Assembly: GCA_024704765.1 (NCBI GenBank)
Contig: JAKMXF010000328.1
Coordinates: 247,260-311,259, forward strand
Source: Oopsacas minuta
Lineage: Eukaryota; Porifera; Hexactinellida; Lyssacinosida; Leucopsacidae
Reading direction: 5' to 3'
DNA: 64,000 nt
Shown here piece by piece: positions 36,690-47,861 of this stretch (positions are counted from its first letter, which is position 1; each line of letters begins with the position of its first letter). The notes under the pieces were generated by a model that worked only from the letters and a program-made list of their open reading frames with translations, made no database searches and was not told where the DNA came from. The position numbers were made by a program, and so were the translations under genes.

Positions 36690-38640
36690 ATGATGATTTC
36701 TTTTACAGCTAATGCATTTCAAGGAAGCTCAGCAACAGAGACAAGTATGGAGGCTTACCATGTCGATATCAGTCAGTTTGAAAAGATTCGAAAAACCTCT
36801 GATTGGTCAACTTGGGAGCAGATGTCCTTTTACTCTTTACCAACTAATAATCCTCCTCTCAAGAAGTATATTTCAGGAACATATGGCTATAGATATTGAT
36901 CTCTCTCACGAGATTCATAAACTCTATCAGAGCTAGCACTTAAAGAATTAAAAACTCGTCTTTCTCCACTACTATCTCTTTGATATTTTGGCTACCAAAG
37001 AAGAAACTGACAAGATAACAATAGTTAGAGCACTACAACTTGTGTCTAACAGGGTTGTAACAAGAAGGTTCCAATATCTTGCAAGGAAATTATTAGCTCT
37101 GGTACTTTTTCGATTCCCTTGCCTCACATGCCATTGTCTAAATCTGTTTTCTTATTGATCACCTTCAACTTGGTAATCGGAAATACAATGAACTACTTCG
37201 GCTTTGCAAAACAGAAATATTTGTATTCGTTCTTATAATGAGATCTTGGAATATCGTTCACAAATTGTGCTCAGTTTAGTCTAAAATTCATTACAGCTCC
37301 CGCTGATGAATACAATATAGGTATTGCCATCTCATACCAGGTTTATTAGACCACACTTTCACACGTCTATTTGAGTTAATTAATGAAAGCGAAAAGTATA
37401 TCTACCCTTTAACATTAATAATATCAGTTAGTCTGGATGGATCAAGTTCTCATAAGATGTATAATCAGAAGCATGAGAAGTACAAGTTTTCACGCTAAGA
37501 TTATATCTGAACTCCAAATGAAGTATAATTCTCCCACAAAACGTACCAGAAAAATCACTCGCTGATAGTAGTTTAAAAGAAAACAGACCTGTTTCATTGA
37601 TGTGCAAGAAAGAAAATAAAGTGAATGTTAAGTTCATCATAGATACAATTATTAATGCAGAACTTCATTAATTGAAACAGTAGGCATATCCCATTCTAAA
37701 GCACAAATATCAATCAAAAAATATATGGAGACCATGTTTGACGGGAAATGTCTGCAATCTTATCAAGTGCAAGTGCTGCTAGTTATCAGCTATATACTAC
37801 AACACATGAGGAATTAAAAAATTAGATCTCATTCGTCCAGGTTACCCAATTAACGGATCCATATCAGATGCTAATCTCATCCTCACAACAGTTGACAGTG
37901 AAGATTTCGTGTCTTTACCCTCTAAAGAAATTTAGGTTTACTCATGAGCCCATTTCTACTATCGATATAATCTGAGCATCACCTCTACACTCATACACTT
38001 GGTTATCTGATGGTTTATGGTCCTTCATCTAGACGTGTTGTAGACTCAATGAAGTTTGTCAGTGAATTTTAGAGGAAAAAATAGATTTAAGATAGATCAA
38101 GTATCGAGTGCAGGAGGAACAACATCAACTAGCATGTTACTCGATCATGTTTTATGGGTAAGAATAATTTTATTGAATGTATATCAACTTTGTTACCAAC
38201 AGATCATAGAGGACCAATAAGGTTAATTCTTCTTAGTGTTTCAGCTAATTTTGGGTGTTTTTGTGGGCAGAAAATTGACACAGACAGACTGGACAATTTA
38301 TTTAAATATTCATATGAATTTATTGTCGTTAACACCTAATGAGCAAATGTAACTCCTTCTCTCCATAAGCTCTTAGCTCCCAGTGCCGGACTAATCCCCT
38401 GCTGTAATGATGGCGATAGTATGAAACAGTATTCTGAAGAGGCTCTAGAGTCTTGAAACAAATTAGAAATTATCGAGAAAATCTTTCAAGGAAATGCTCA
38501 TTCAATTCCACCATCAGAGCTGTATTTGTCCTCCCTTTGAGGGAAAGTGATCCGATTTTGCTGAATTATCGGTAGGTGCCCCAGTCTAGCTTTAGTGAGG
38601 CCAAAAATTATTTCAGAATTTATTGGTAGAGTCCTTGTGC
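36690..38640 (+). pseudogene. Decayed transposon-derived protein, family unnamed
   Basis: Fragments in shifting frames look like remnants of a widespread uncharacterised transposon protein of animals. Early pieces are TSDWSTWEQMSFYSLPTNN and KELKTRLSPLL. ISVSANFGCFCGQKIDTDRL with LFKYSYEFIVVNT lies near 38240-38335, followed by VTPSLHKLLAP. YSEEALESWNKL (about 38430) with a downstream RESDPILLNY completes the pattern. The HK-L and SEEALE-x-x-NK motifs are the part I recognise as a recurring family signature. Many stops and frameshifts; no DDE triad could be assigned. Confidence 0.4.
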
Positions 38641-38777
38641 GATTTGGTTGATTATTGATTATACAACCACAATGTATTCGTTATTCAAAGATATATTATA
38701 TAACCATGACTTCTAGAAAATTGACCACATAATGAATTAGATTGATTCCAATATTCTTAGAACTAATATACATTATA

Positions 38778-38928
38778 AAGGAGAACCTCGTTAATACGTA
38801 CACCAAGGGACCGTCGAGATTTGTACTCCCTATCCGGAGTGAAACATTTGGGTATCCATTGTACTGACTAAAATTGTGTAAAATTGTGTCCGTCTTAACC
38901 GAAAATTCGTATTAACGAGGTTTCACTG
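38778..38928. mobile_element. Tigger/pogo-like MITE
   Basis: Inverse ends share aacctcgttaatacg (from about 38784) with cgtattaacgaggtt (to about 38923). The outer right end is cactg followed by TA, and the left is flanked by TA. About 151 bp, no coding capacity. Pogo/Tigger ends have this cagtgaaacctcgttaa form. Confidence 0.72.
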
Positions 38929-39281
38929 TATTTCACTAAATTAGATATTTTTACCCACTTCCCGCAAGTGCAATTAGCTATGTTTTCGAATGGTATATTG
39001 ACTGGCCACCATAGAGTCTTTTATTTGTTTTCCTCCCAAAAGATCGTGTTGTTCTTAAAACGTTTCATTCAATAAGTTCTCAATATTGGTCAAATACATT
39101 TGCTTACTACCTATTTTGTACTTAACAAATATTGTTATAAATTCAGTCTTCCCACGCTTGGCCTTTTTTCGCTAAATATATTTTGGTTGAAATTTATGTG
39201 GTCTTGATGTTCTATGACGTGGGCCACCTCACCTGATTAATATATACTACGTCAAGCTCATAGGATTCTAATACACTAAGG

Positions 39282-39397
39282 CATTGGTTCTTAACCTTTT
39301 TCTTCCTCCGACCTCTTTGGTTCATTTATGGGGTCCGCGGACCCCCTCCCAATAAACATAACAAAAACATTTTTAGGCCCCAGGTTGAGAACCACTG
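39282..39397. mobile_element. hAT (Charlie-type) MITE with perfect target duplication
   Basis: 116 bp. Ends cattggttcttaacc and ggttgagaaccactg are near-complementary, and the 8-bp cactaagg is present exactly on both sides (39274-39281 and 39398-39405). The interior has ggggtccgcggacccc. Non-coding. Confidence 0.92.
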
Positions 39398-39469
39398 CAC
39401 TAAGGCAATGCGCTGGCTCTTTTTCAGGACCAGAGATTGGTTAACCGAGTTTGGGATTATTATCCTGGA

Positions 39470-39960
39470 GCGTATATCTCAGAAACAATGCACTTTTGGC
39501 CGAATTAAGTATTTCACACTTGTAGAAATACAATTATCAAAACTGCTCCACCTTTAACACCATATAAAACGTCAACTATTGATATTTGATTAACATGTTG
39601 AAATATGAAATGTTCTATAATCGTTTCTACACAAAATTAAAAATTTGTCAAGATAATATTTCCTGAGTTATAGTACAAACCATGGATAGCACATGTTTTG
39701 CCAATATCCACTTATAACTCGATAATCATGGATATTGTTGTAAAGTCATGATAGCTATTATAGTATACATCCGATTATCCATACCCTAATAATACATTTT
39801 GATATGATAACTCTTACCAATGTGAAGTAATAGTTAATATGCCCATATATGGTTATTTTCAATTTATCGCAATGATTTTCTTGCTAACTTTATCATGACA
39901 AATATATATTTGGTGTAATAACGATTTATAAGATTTCGTATTTCAACATTTTAGTCAAGT
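39470..39960. repeat. Family B repeat, half copy
   Basis: Contains aaaccatggatagcac, ccacttataactcgataatc, ccataccctaataatac and tatgcccatatatggttatt. These are in the same order as the left arm of the palindrome at 62.5-62.95 kb. Confidence 0.7.
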
Positions 39961-39989
39961 CACTTATTGTTTGTCAATTTGTCATCTAT

Positions 39990-41073
39990 GAACGCTATTC
40001 TAACATCTTGTCTTTCGCGATTTTCTATTCTCGACAATTCTCAGGAATGTTACCCCCACGAATGGCGAAGGCTGCCTGTGTATAGCATTTCAGGGATAAT
40101 TGATTGGATCGAGGAATATGCTCAGCGCAAGAAAGCGAAGAAGCCATCAGATTGGCTAAGGACACAGCTGAGGGACGGAGAGATCCACTCTGGGAAGTTT
40201 AAATGATACGGGGGCCTGGGCGTCGAAGACAAATCGTAACGCCAATGAGTTTGAGGGAGAAGGTGATCAAGAAGATCTATGGACTCATGTGCGTGAGCTA
40301 AGAACACTAGATATGATTAAGCGGAACTACTTCTGGCAAGGTATGAAAGCAGACGTATCCCAGTTTTGTAAGGTGTCATGATTGTAACAGCAAAAAAGGC
40401 GAGTGGTGCTGCCAAACAGATGCTACACCCCAACGAGTTGGGCGGGCATCGCTCCAGATCAGCGGTTGCAATGGACGTTGCGACATTGCCATGGAGCGAC
40501 GACTATTATCGCTATTTTTTATTGGGATAGACATGTTCACAGGCTAGATAGAGCTAATCGCGTTGCAGAATCACACTGCTGCAAGCATTGAGACCGCATT
40601 ACCCCTGGTTGGATACAACGACAAGGCGTACTAAAAGAGATCCTAAGGATCAAGAACGCAACATGGATGGGGAGTTGGTTGATACAGTTTGCAAGAGTTT
40701 GTGAATTGAGAGAAATTCCACGCCTTACCACCCTGTACGGCGAAAAGTTGTGTGGACTATCGAAACAATGCTGGAAAAGTTTACCGATAAAGCCATAGTG
40801 ATTACCGCATTGAGAGACTGAGGTAAGTTCAGGTGGAACTAGGGGAAATAGCAATACAGAAATCTAGGAACGCTAGTGAGCGAATGAAACAAACCTATGA
40901 CATTGATAAGGACTGTAAAGCCACTGAAGGAGTTACGAATCCAGGAATGATTTATTGGACCCACCTTACCTAGGCACATACTTACTACGCAGGAGAAGAT
41001 GTGCCAATGTATTGTTGAGAGACACACTATCCAAAAGGAGAAATGGGTAGACCTAAATAGATTCAAAGTCGTG
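39990..41073 (+). pseudogene. Gypsy-type integrase fragment
   Basis: Plus-strand pieces in several frames read KRNYFWQGMKADVSQFCK then CHDCNSKKG (the zinc-binding H2C2 lead-in of LTR integrases, about 40320-40400). IGIDMFTG and ELIALQNHTAASIETAL (integrase core, about 40525-40600) and a decayed C-terminal part to LNRFKVVP at 41073 follow. Stops and frameshifts abound. It is interrupted at 41074 by the Ginger transposon, and about 250 bp of likely continuation follows 43388. It could also be a KRBA2-like integrase gene copy. Confidence 0.65.
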
Positions 41074-41305
41074 CCGGTGTCACATAGTAATTTTCCCTAC
41101 ACATACCCCGGGAAAAATGCTGTGTAGTAGTTTTCCCCCTGAGAAAATTGTGAAGTATGGTAAAGTTCCCTCTATTCAACAAAGCAATCTAAAACAATTG
41201 AACCCATATAAGCTTTAAGAAGTCAAACAAGTAAATTGCAATATAACCAGGAAATACCGTAAATATATATATTATACATTTGATGATCAAATTTCACTTT
41301 GATTT

Positions 41306-42390
41306 ATGCAACTTTCAACTTATGAAGATATTTACAAATATGTGGAAAGGGGATTCTACACAAAATCTTTTGAAAACCTGGACAAGAAATTATTAAAGGA
41401 TAAACAAAAGATTTTAGAAAGAAATGTCAATCGTTTCAAGTTAAAAATGGCCTTCTCTACCATATTCCGACGAAGTCACGACCTGATAGTTACAGAGAAG
41501 TTCCAAAGGAGATAGACAAAGGAATAATTTTTCGAGCATTGCATTGTTCTAAGGCGGGCGGCTGTCACTTTGGTATTTGTTCTACATTCAATGAGATATC
41601 TGAAAGGTACTGGTGGAAAGGGATGTACAATGATATTCTCTCGAAGGTAAATAGTTGTCATGAATGTCAACAGCAAAATCAATTCAAGAAAGGCCCATCC
41701 GAACTACATCCTGTGAATATACCAGATAGAAGTTTTTCCAAATGGGGAATGGATTTAATTGGTCCTCTCACAGCAACAGTGGAAGGAAATTCTTATATTA
41801 TTGTTTTACTGAATATTTCACTCGTTGGGCAGAGGCCAAGGTAATTCCTAACAAGACTGCCTCTTGTACTTTTGCTGCGATATTGGATCTTATAATAACT
41901 TGATTTGGTGCCCCTAAAATATAATCTCCGAACAGGGAAGAGAATTCGTGAATGAACTCAACCATCTACTCTTTCTAGAACTTGAGATTAAGCATAACAT
42001 ATGCAGTGCATATCATCCGCTGTCTAATGGTCTAACGGTAAGATTTAATCAATCTCTCATCATCCAGTTGCGGAAGGTGGTGAACGACAATATGGACAAT
42101 TGGGATAAGTTAATCTCTTGGATATTAATGTCCTGCAGGTCTAATCGACAAGCATCACAAAATTCTCGCCGTATTTTTCAGTTTATGGAAACAAATGCGA
42201 CTACCAATCGAGCTAGAATCATATAAAGTTAACACAGATATGGAACAAAATGACCAAGATGTCTTGGAATCCAGAATCACGCGGCTAGGAATTCTAAGCT
42301 CGTTCAGGATTACTGCTAAATGTAACCTTACTAACTCTCAGCAAGCACGAAAACCAATACGATTCCAAACACCAATGTCCCAAGTATAAA
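41306..42390 (+). pseudogene. Ginger integrase, broken and catalytically altered
   Basis: The order is an N-terminal region (YEDIYKYVERGFYTKSF), then the H2C2 zinc domain (HCSKAGGCHFGIC, YWWKGMYNDILSKV, CHECQQ), then the DDE core. The first Asp is retained (WGMDLIGPL). The second reads SEQGREF, with Glu where Asp is expected (about 41930). In the last block NGLTVRFNQSL the catalytic Glu is Val (about 42030). Frameshifts fall near 41480, 41820 and 42190. Integrase of this type cuts and joins transposon ends; this copy should be inactive. Confidence 0.8.
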
Positions 42391-42783
42391 TTGAGTGATC
42401 TTGTGGTATACAAACTGTCGACGCAAAACACGTAAGGGTGGAAAGCTTGAATCTGTATGGATAGGGTAGAGAATTATCATAGAAGTCTTGGAAAAAGGTA
42501 CATATATATTAGATGGTCTCGAAAGAATTTTTAATGCTACTCAACTTAAACCAGTTATTAAGGAGGATGTGGTAACAGAATTACCAGCAAAGAAATCAAA
42601 TTAATCGAAAACAATAACGAAGAAGTAATTTCACTTGAACTAAAACAGGAGGTTCAAAACTATATATTCCACCCACCAGAAGTACAATGGCAGAGGAATA
42701 TATGCGATGCTTCTGGAGGAGTATTGAAGTGTAAGGAGAAGTCGTCACCTATTGGTCAAGTACTAAATGTAAATTTACAACAC

Positions 42784-43209
42784 TTTCGAAACCGACTCGA
42801 ATAAAGCGTATTATCGGTATGGTGATTGTGTTTTTAGAGCTTTATCATTCGTAATTACTGGAGAAGAAGACCAGCAATCTGCAATACCGAAATATGTATC
42901 TGATTTTATGGAATTAAAAGGGAAGGAAATAGGTGGAAAAAATCCCAAAGATTATCTCGAAGATTCGAAAATGAGGAAAGATGGAATGTGGGGACTATGA
43001 TGAAATTTTTTCTGCAGCAGCTTGTTAACAACTACAATTTATACCTGGAAAATATTTGGGAGAAAGACTTTGCTGGAATCGATATGGTCATAATAAAGAA
43101 AATATCAACAATTTCGGGATATATGTTGATAATTCTAGTGGCATCCATTATGATATTGTTCTATCGATTGGTAAAAAATGATAGCATTTCTATTATTCAT
43201 TACTTTTAG
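42784..43209 (+). pseudogene. OTU-type cysteine protease of the Ginger element
   Basis: FETDSNKAYYRYGDCVFRAL followed by SFVITGEEDQQ is the N-terminal OTU catalytic block, with the Asp and Cys of GDC-x-FR-x-LS intact. KYVSDFMELKG and the MRKDGMWGT box follow, with a frameshift at the latter, then a C-terminal frame to 43209. OTU proteases remove ubiquitin; in Ginger and similar elements their role is not settled. The expected C-terminal His motif was not located. Confidence 0.65.
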
Positions 43210-43387
43210 CTATTATATTATATTCCTTTCTTCTTAAGTGAGTTTCTCATATTGATACTATTAAAACACAATTAAGTAATCATCTGATTGTTTACTAAGT
43301 AGTAATTTTGCAAGGGGGAAAATCACTACATAGCAAATTTCCCGGGGGAAAAACCATTATAGGGGGATGAATACTATGTGACACCGG

Positions 43388-43660
43388 GGGCCACAATCAG
43401 TTGAATATAGTCGTACCAGTAGCTGAAGCTATGGAACGGAGAGTGGAGGACCAAGACCAGTAGTTTATCGATAATACCAGAGAGGCGGACGAAGCCAGTG
43501 AAACTGACCCTCCTTTCGACGAAAATAGAAATGTTAGGAGATCCCAATGATTACCGAAACAAACCGAGTTTTTCGGTGAGCCGATTCCTTAGGAGAGTTT
43601 AAACCCACGGAGATCAGATACTAATGACCCGTTTTTTTTAGGAGAGGGAAGTGATGTAAA
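43388..43660 (+). pseudogene. Probable continuation of the interrupted Gypsy integrase
   Basis: Downstream of the Ginger element a poorly conserved plus-strand frame (VVPVAEAMERRVEDQDQ) continues in the low-complexity style of integrase C-termini. The assignment rests mainly on position. Confidence 0.35.
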
Positions 43661-44068
43661 AAATAATCGTCTCCCACTTCTTATTCACCCACATTGTTTA
43701 GTATTCTCATAGACTAGATAAAGGAATCTTAGTAATTATTGACTGAGTGTTACTTCTCTGTAATAAATCACTTATTGTATCGTTAGTAATATTACCGTAT
43801 AGCATATTATAACAGCAAGAATATTGAAATTTATGCAGAATGGCGATGAAATTTGTAAAATTTTCGAAATTAATGAATTAAAATTGAACCTGTCATAAGA
43901 GGCGCACAGGTGGCGCATGAATGGGGGCGGTATAGAGCATTAAAAGAGCGCGTTCCTATTCGACGAGCGGGACCTGGAGCGACGCTCCATTTTTGAAGGA
44001 GCTGGCTCCTATTTAATTTAAGATTGAATTCAATCTTATTCCTCTCTATTATGTTAGTTGGTTGTAAA

Positions 44069-45445
44069 ATGAGTGACTTGGAATCTGATGAAGAAGATGA
44101 AAGGCGATTCTTGCTTCGGTTTCTTCGCCTCAGACAACAATCAGAATTTAGTTCACCAGATAATGAAATTCTCCAACATTCCATTTCGGAATATTGTTAC
44201 AGAGTCAGTGAGAATGACATTACCAATTCTACTTTGCAGGGATCTGAATTATTTTTAAGTTGCAGAGGTTGGTCACCTGACAGAACAAGTTTCTACTCGA
44301 AACTACGTCGAAGAGAATTTCAATCTTCCCACCTCAGCCTTAAGTCCATGCAGTCTTATACAGAAAAACGCATCCCTAACACTGTAGGATTTTCCTTTAA
44401 GAACAACTCTCGTATTTATGTATCTCAGTACAGTCAGGATGGTACAATTTTCTATGTTGCTACTCAAGATGGAGACATTACGCTATATAGCGTCCCCACC
44501 TTCACACCAATCAAATACATACAAGCGTGCGAAGTTGGCTGGGCTGTGATCAGCTGTTCGCTTAATATGACAAATAACCTATTGGCTTACAGCACTTGGT
44601 CACCTTGTGTATATCTTTACCATATTGATGACCCTGCCTGTACACCATTCTTGATCAATCTCGGACCCACACATAAGAGTTTCGCAATATTCGATACAAC
44701 ATTTTCGGCAGACAGCTCTGTCATAGCGGCAACTTGCTCAGATGGATGTGTTTATCTTTGTGATGTGGAGAGACGTATCCGTACACATCGTGTGGTAGCT
44801 CATGAGGATCACGCGAATGCATGCGTGTTCCTAGATCAGTCATGTCATTTGCTAATTTCTGGAGGTGAAGATGGTCTCATTAGACTTTGGGACACTCGTC
44901 ATATTGCTGGAATTTTAGACGATCCTGTAGCCACATTTCCTGGCCACATCGACAGCATTACGAGTTTAGATGCGCGCTTTGATGAGAGATACTTTATCTC
45001 CAATTCTAAAGACCAGACAATAAAACTGTGGGATGTACGTAAACCTGGAGATGGACGTACTGTGGAGCGAACGAAAACTGTTGTGTCTAGACAAAACTGG
45101 GATTACAGATGGGAAGATCCTCCCGAATTTCTCGCTCAAATGCGATTGTATGGCGACACCTCAATCTGCTCCTACACAGGACATAGGGTACAAACCACTC
45201 TCATTCGTGCTAGATTCTCTCCTCAGCATACAACTGCCTCCAAATACATATATACAGGATCACACGGAGGTCGTCGTGATAGTAAGGCACACATCTATGA
45301 CATGCTTACTGGGGAGTTGGTTGCTAAAATAGGCTCTCACTCTTCTCTGATAAGAGATGTGTCTTGGCATCCTTACCATTTGTGGCTAAACACTTCTTCT
45401 TGGGATGGTACGTGGTTACAGTGGAAGTATGTCCCCGATGTATAG
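44069..45445 (+). CDS. DCAF11: DDB1- and CUL4-associated factor 11 (WDR23)
   Basis: A WD40 substrate receptor for the CUL4-DDB1 ubiquitin ligase; in other animals it limits Nrf2/SKN-1 stress signalling. The frame is open from 44024. The third Met, at 44069, is chosen because it gives MSDLESDEEDE, an acidic N-terminus typical of the family (458 residues; human about 546). Blades run from about residue 105 to the end. Two DDB1-docking WDXR boxes are present, IRLWDTR and IKLWDVR, each closing a blade. Family-specific sequence includes QNWDYRWEDPPE, TLIRARFSP, SSLIRDVSWHP and SSWDGTWLQWKY. Uninterrupted by introns. The upstream ~180 bp is GC-richer and likely holds the promoter. Frame is intact, so a functional host gene is likely. 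Confidence 0.94.
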   Translation: MSDLESDEEDERRFLLRFLRLRQQSEFSSPDNEILQHSISEYCYRVSENDITNSTLQGSELFLSCRGWSPDRTSFYSKLRRREFQSSHLSLKSMQSYTEKRIPNTVGFSFKNNSRIYVSQYSQDGTIFYVATQDGDITLYSVPTFTPIKYIQACEVGWAVISCSLNMTNNLLAYSTWSPCVYLYHIDDPACTPFLINLGPTHKSFAIFDTTFSADSSVIAATCSDGCVYLCDVERRIRTHRVVAHEDHANACVFLDQSCHLLISGGEDGLIRLWDTRHIAGILDDPVATFPGHIDSITSLDARFDERYFISNSKDQTIKLWDVRKPGDGRTVERTKTVVSRQNWDYRWEDPPEFLAQMRLYGDTSICSYTGHRVQTTLIRARFSPQHTTASKYIYTGSHGGRRDSKAHIYDMLTGELVAKIGSHSSLIRDVSWHPYHLWLNTSSWDGTWLQWKYVPDV

Positions 45446-46950
45446 AGTTGTGTATTGATTGTTATTCTAAATCTAATGTTTATTTCCAGCTATTTTATAT
45501 ACCTATTATGATATACATTTTTTCAAGTATCCTCCTTCACCAATCTGTCCTGGGTTCCCAGGTCTCTTTCGTAAATTTCGTAACGTTTGTTTGAAAGTTT
45601 GTCTGTTGTTAAGGAAAGTTATAGCACAAACTTGCGGCGCTTAATGAGGGAAATACGATATTTCTTGTTAATCAATAACATAAAAAGAATTCAACAAAAC
45701 TTGACAACTAAATAGAATATGCTGAATGCGATTAAACACATTTTAGAATTACATCATATGGAAAATTAATCTAATTTTGCTTTATTATTTGTTAATTTAA
45801 TACCTAAAATCAAATATAGCCAGATGCTTGCCATCAACTGCTTTCCAAATCAATCGTGGTGATTCCGAATTTCGCATTTTCAAGCTGCGTACCGAAGGTC
45901 GGGTGGGGGGGTTCCGCCACACCCCGGCGGAATATTACCACTTAAAGGCCGAATCCATTCAATAGTATCTATATAACATACATGCCAACCTGCGATACAT
46001 CAATCCCTTGACACGAGAATTTGTTTTTCGCTCGCTTCCTTATAAAGTTGATTAACAACAGAACTGATTCATCCAATAATCAAATAAAACCAGTCTGAGA
46101 CTGACAGACTTGTGGATTTCATATAAAATCGTTTTCAAATGATTGTTCCATTTGTTGCTACAATAATTTGATTTGATATGAATTGAAATAATACATCGAT
46201 TCCACTAATCTGTTGGCTGAATATCCAATATATTCCAGAGTAGTTAAATAATACTAGCGAGCTTCGCTTGCTTGCGCTAAGCGGTTGAGAACTTCATGGC
46301 AGCACTCGGTCCTATGGAATTTTAATCCCCAAACCTATTTTTCAGGTAGACTTAAAATTGCAAAATTCGGAATACATCAATTATACCTAAAGGACCTACA
46401 TGAATTTCAACATGATGCATTAGGAGCGAAACGGTATAAATATGTTTTCGCAAATCCTCATCATTTGATATGCCACTTCTTACCATAACATTGATGTGGT
46501 GCTGAGGACTCGTAGCAAATATATTTATTAGGTTGTGCTTTAATACCTCAAAATGGATTCATAATATGGACTAAAGTACCTCTCTGCTCACGGATTGGTA
46601 ATATCGGTACACTCCTATACAATGTAAAAGTTTCTTATTTTAAGAGTCAAGTTAGTAACAAAACCGTTGGAAAACTAATCTTAGAAATCAAAGGGATCAC
46701 GCATTACCTCAGTAAAGATAAGGCTATTACTCGTTGAGAGAGTATCATCATTATCAGCTGTATCCGTTTTATTATCGTAAATGACGTCGAGACGTAATAC
46801 AGTCTCGTCTCACTATTAAAATCGTAATTGCTGGATTGGGTATTTTGAATCGATAGCCACTTGTTGAATGCGATTTCGATCGGACTCGTTAAGAATATTG
46901 CATTTAATTGATGTCGGCCATAATTGACCCGCCACTGAATAATTAGATTT
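45446..46950. other. Non-coding, downstream of DCAF11
   Basis: Contains the DCAF11 3' flank. A short GC-rich stretch near 45900-45940 (gttccgccacaccccggcgg) resembles an unassigned MITE end. No gene is recognised; a 67-codon frame at 46285 has no known domain. Confidence 0.45.
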
Positions 46951-47781
46951 GTCCCCACTTGAGTGAAGCTCACTTGAGCGAAATCCATTAAGCCAATTAT
47001 TTGACGGTTTAATAAATGAATTATTTTAATAAGATTCAAAACAAGTACATAAATGAAATATAAGAGTATTAATCATAGAGAAAAAATTGTTGGTTGTGCA
47101 ATATTATGAGCAATTCCGGTTGAATATTCATCAGCACTCTTCTGTCCCGAGTTAAAAGATAAAGTAAGGTTTCTATTATTTTCGTTGATTTGCCTGTATT
47201 TTATATTCTTGGAATAAGCCTTTATATTTCCAATATTTTTTTGAGCTAATAGCGTTTCTGTACATCTTTGCTCTCTAATGAGTTTTGACACGAATTCATA
47301 GATATTCGCGTGTGACTTTCCAATCGCTCTATTTAATCTTAAATGCCAACCTTCCAGATTATTATTTGTTCTTCGTTCTACTCCATACATATTCCAAAGC
47401 TTATGGGAGTTCTAATTTGAATATCACTGTTCCTCTGATCATTCATACTATAGATGCAGCCATTGCAATCTCGAGTGCGACAACGCCATCGTTTCTTAGT
47501 ATTGGCCGACACTAATTTGTCAAAATCTATAAGAAAGACCTTCAAAACTTAACGCAGGACACTTTTTTGTTGTTTCGTAATGAGATGCCATTTGATGAAA
47601 TAATGTTCTTTGACATGGAAAAGGTTCCCATTTATACGAAATTGATCTATGATACCAAAATGTGTATTATTTTAACACCAAAAGCACCCTTTATTTGAGT
47701 CTCATTTTGATAACTTTACACATTGTGATACGGTTTCGCTCAAATGGGCTTCGCTCAAATGAGTTTCACTCAAGTGGGGAA
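46951..47781 (-). mobile_element. Internally deleted MULE with FLYWCH finger
   Basis: Ends carry inverse repeats: tccccacttgagtgaagctc near 46953 and its complement from cactcaagtgggga near 47767, with gagcgaa repeats inside. The minus strand reads a FLYWCH-like finger (KKRWRCRTRDCNGCIY, about 47480). Almost directly after it comes the MULE C-terminal helical block ERRTNNNLEGWHLRLNRAIG with FVSKLIREQR (about 47330). The catalytic DDE domain that should lie between is absent, so this is a deletion derivative. No target duplication was confirmed. Confidence 0.65.
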
Positions 47782-47861
47782 ACTCCTGATAGTCCATCAC
47801 ATGCCTATTGTCATTTTATAATCCATCTCTGCTCACTAATAGCTTGTATATTGTATCTCTG

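Larger units (their letters stand above)
41078..43383 (+). mobile_element. Ginger-type DNA transposon (integrase + OTU protease)
   Basis: The element begins tgtcacatagta and ends tactatgtgaca, the TGT...ACA termini of Ginger elements. It is flanked on both sides by the 4-bp ccgg, the Ginger target size. The terminal repeats extend about 95 bp with gaps: ttcccccgggaaa-like and tgtagtgattttccccc blocks recur inverted. The interior encodes a Gypsy-like integrase followed by an OTU cysteine protease. Length 2,306 bp. It is nested in the Gypsy integrase fragment. Confidence 0.85.

Noticed and set aside
43870-44184. 104-codon minus-strand frame overlapping the DCAF11 start
   Set aside because: It is antisense to a well-supported conserved gene and has no recognisable domain.
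46704-47039. 111-codon minus-strand frame
   Set aside because: Runs through the MULE terminal repeat and has no known domain; likely chance.
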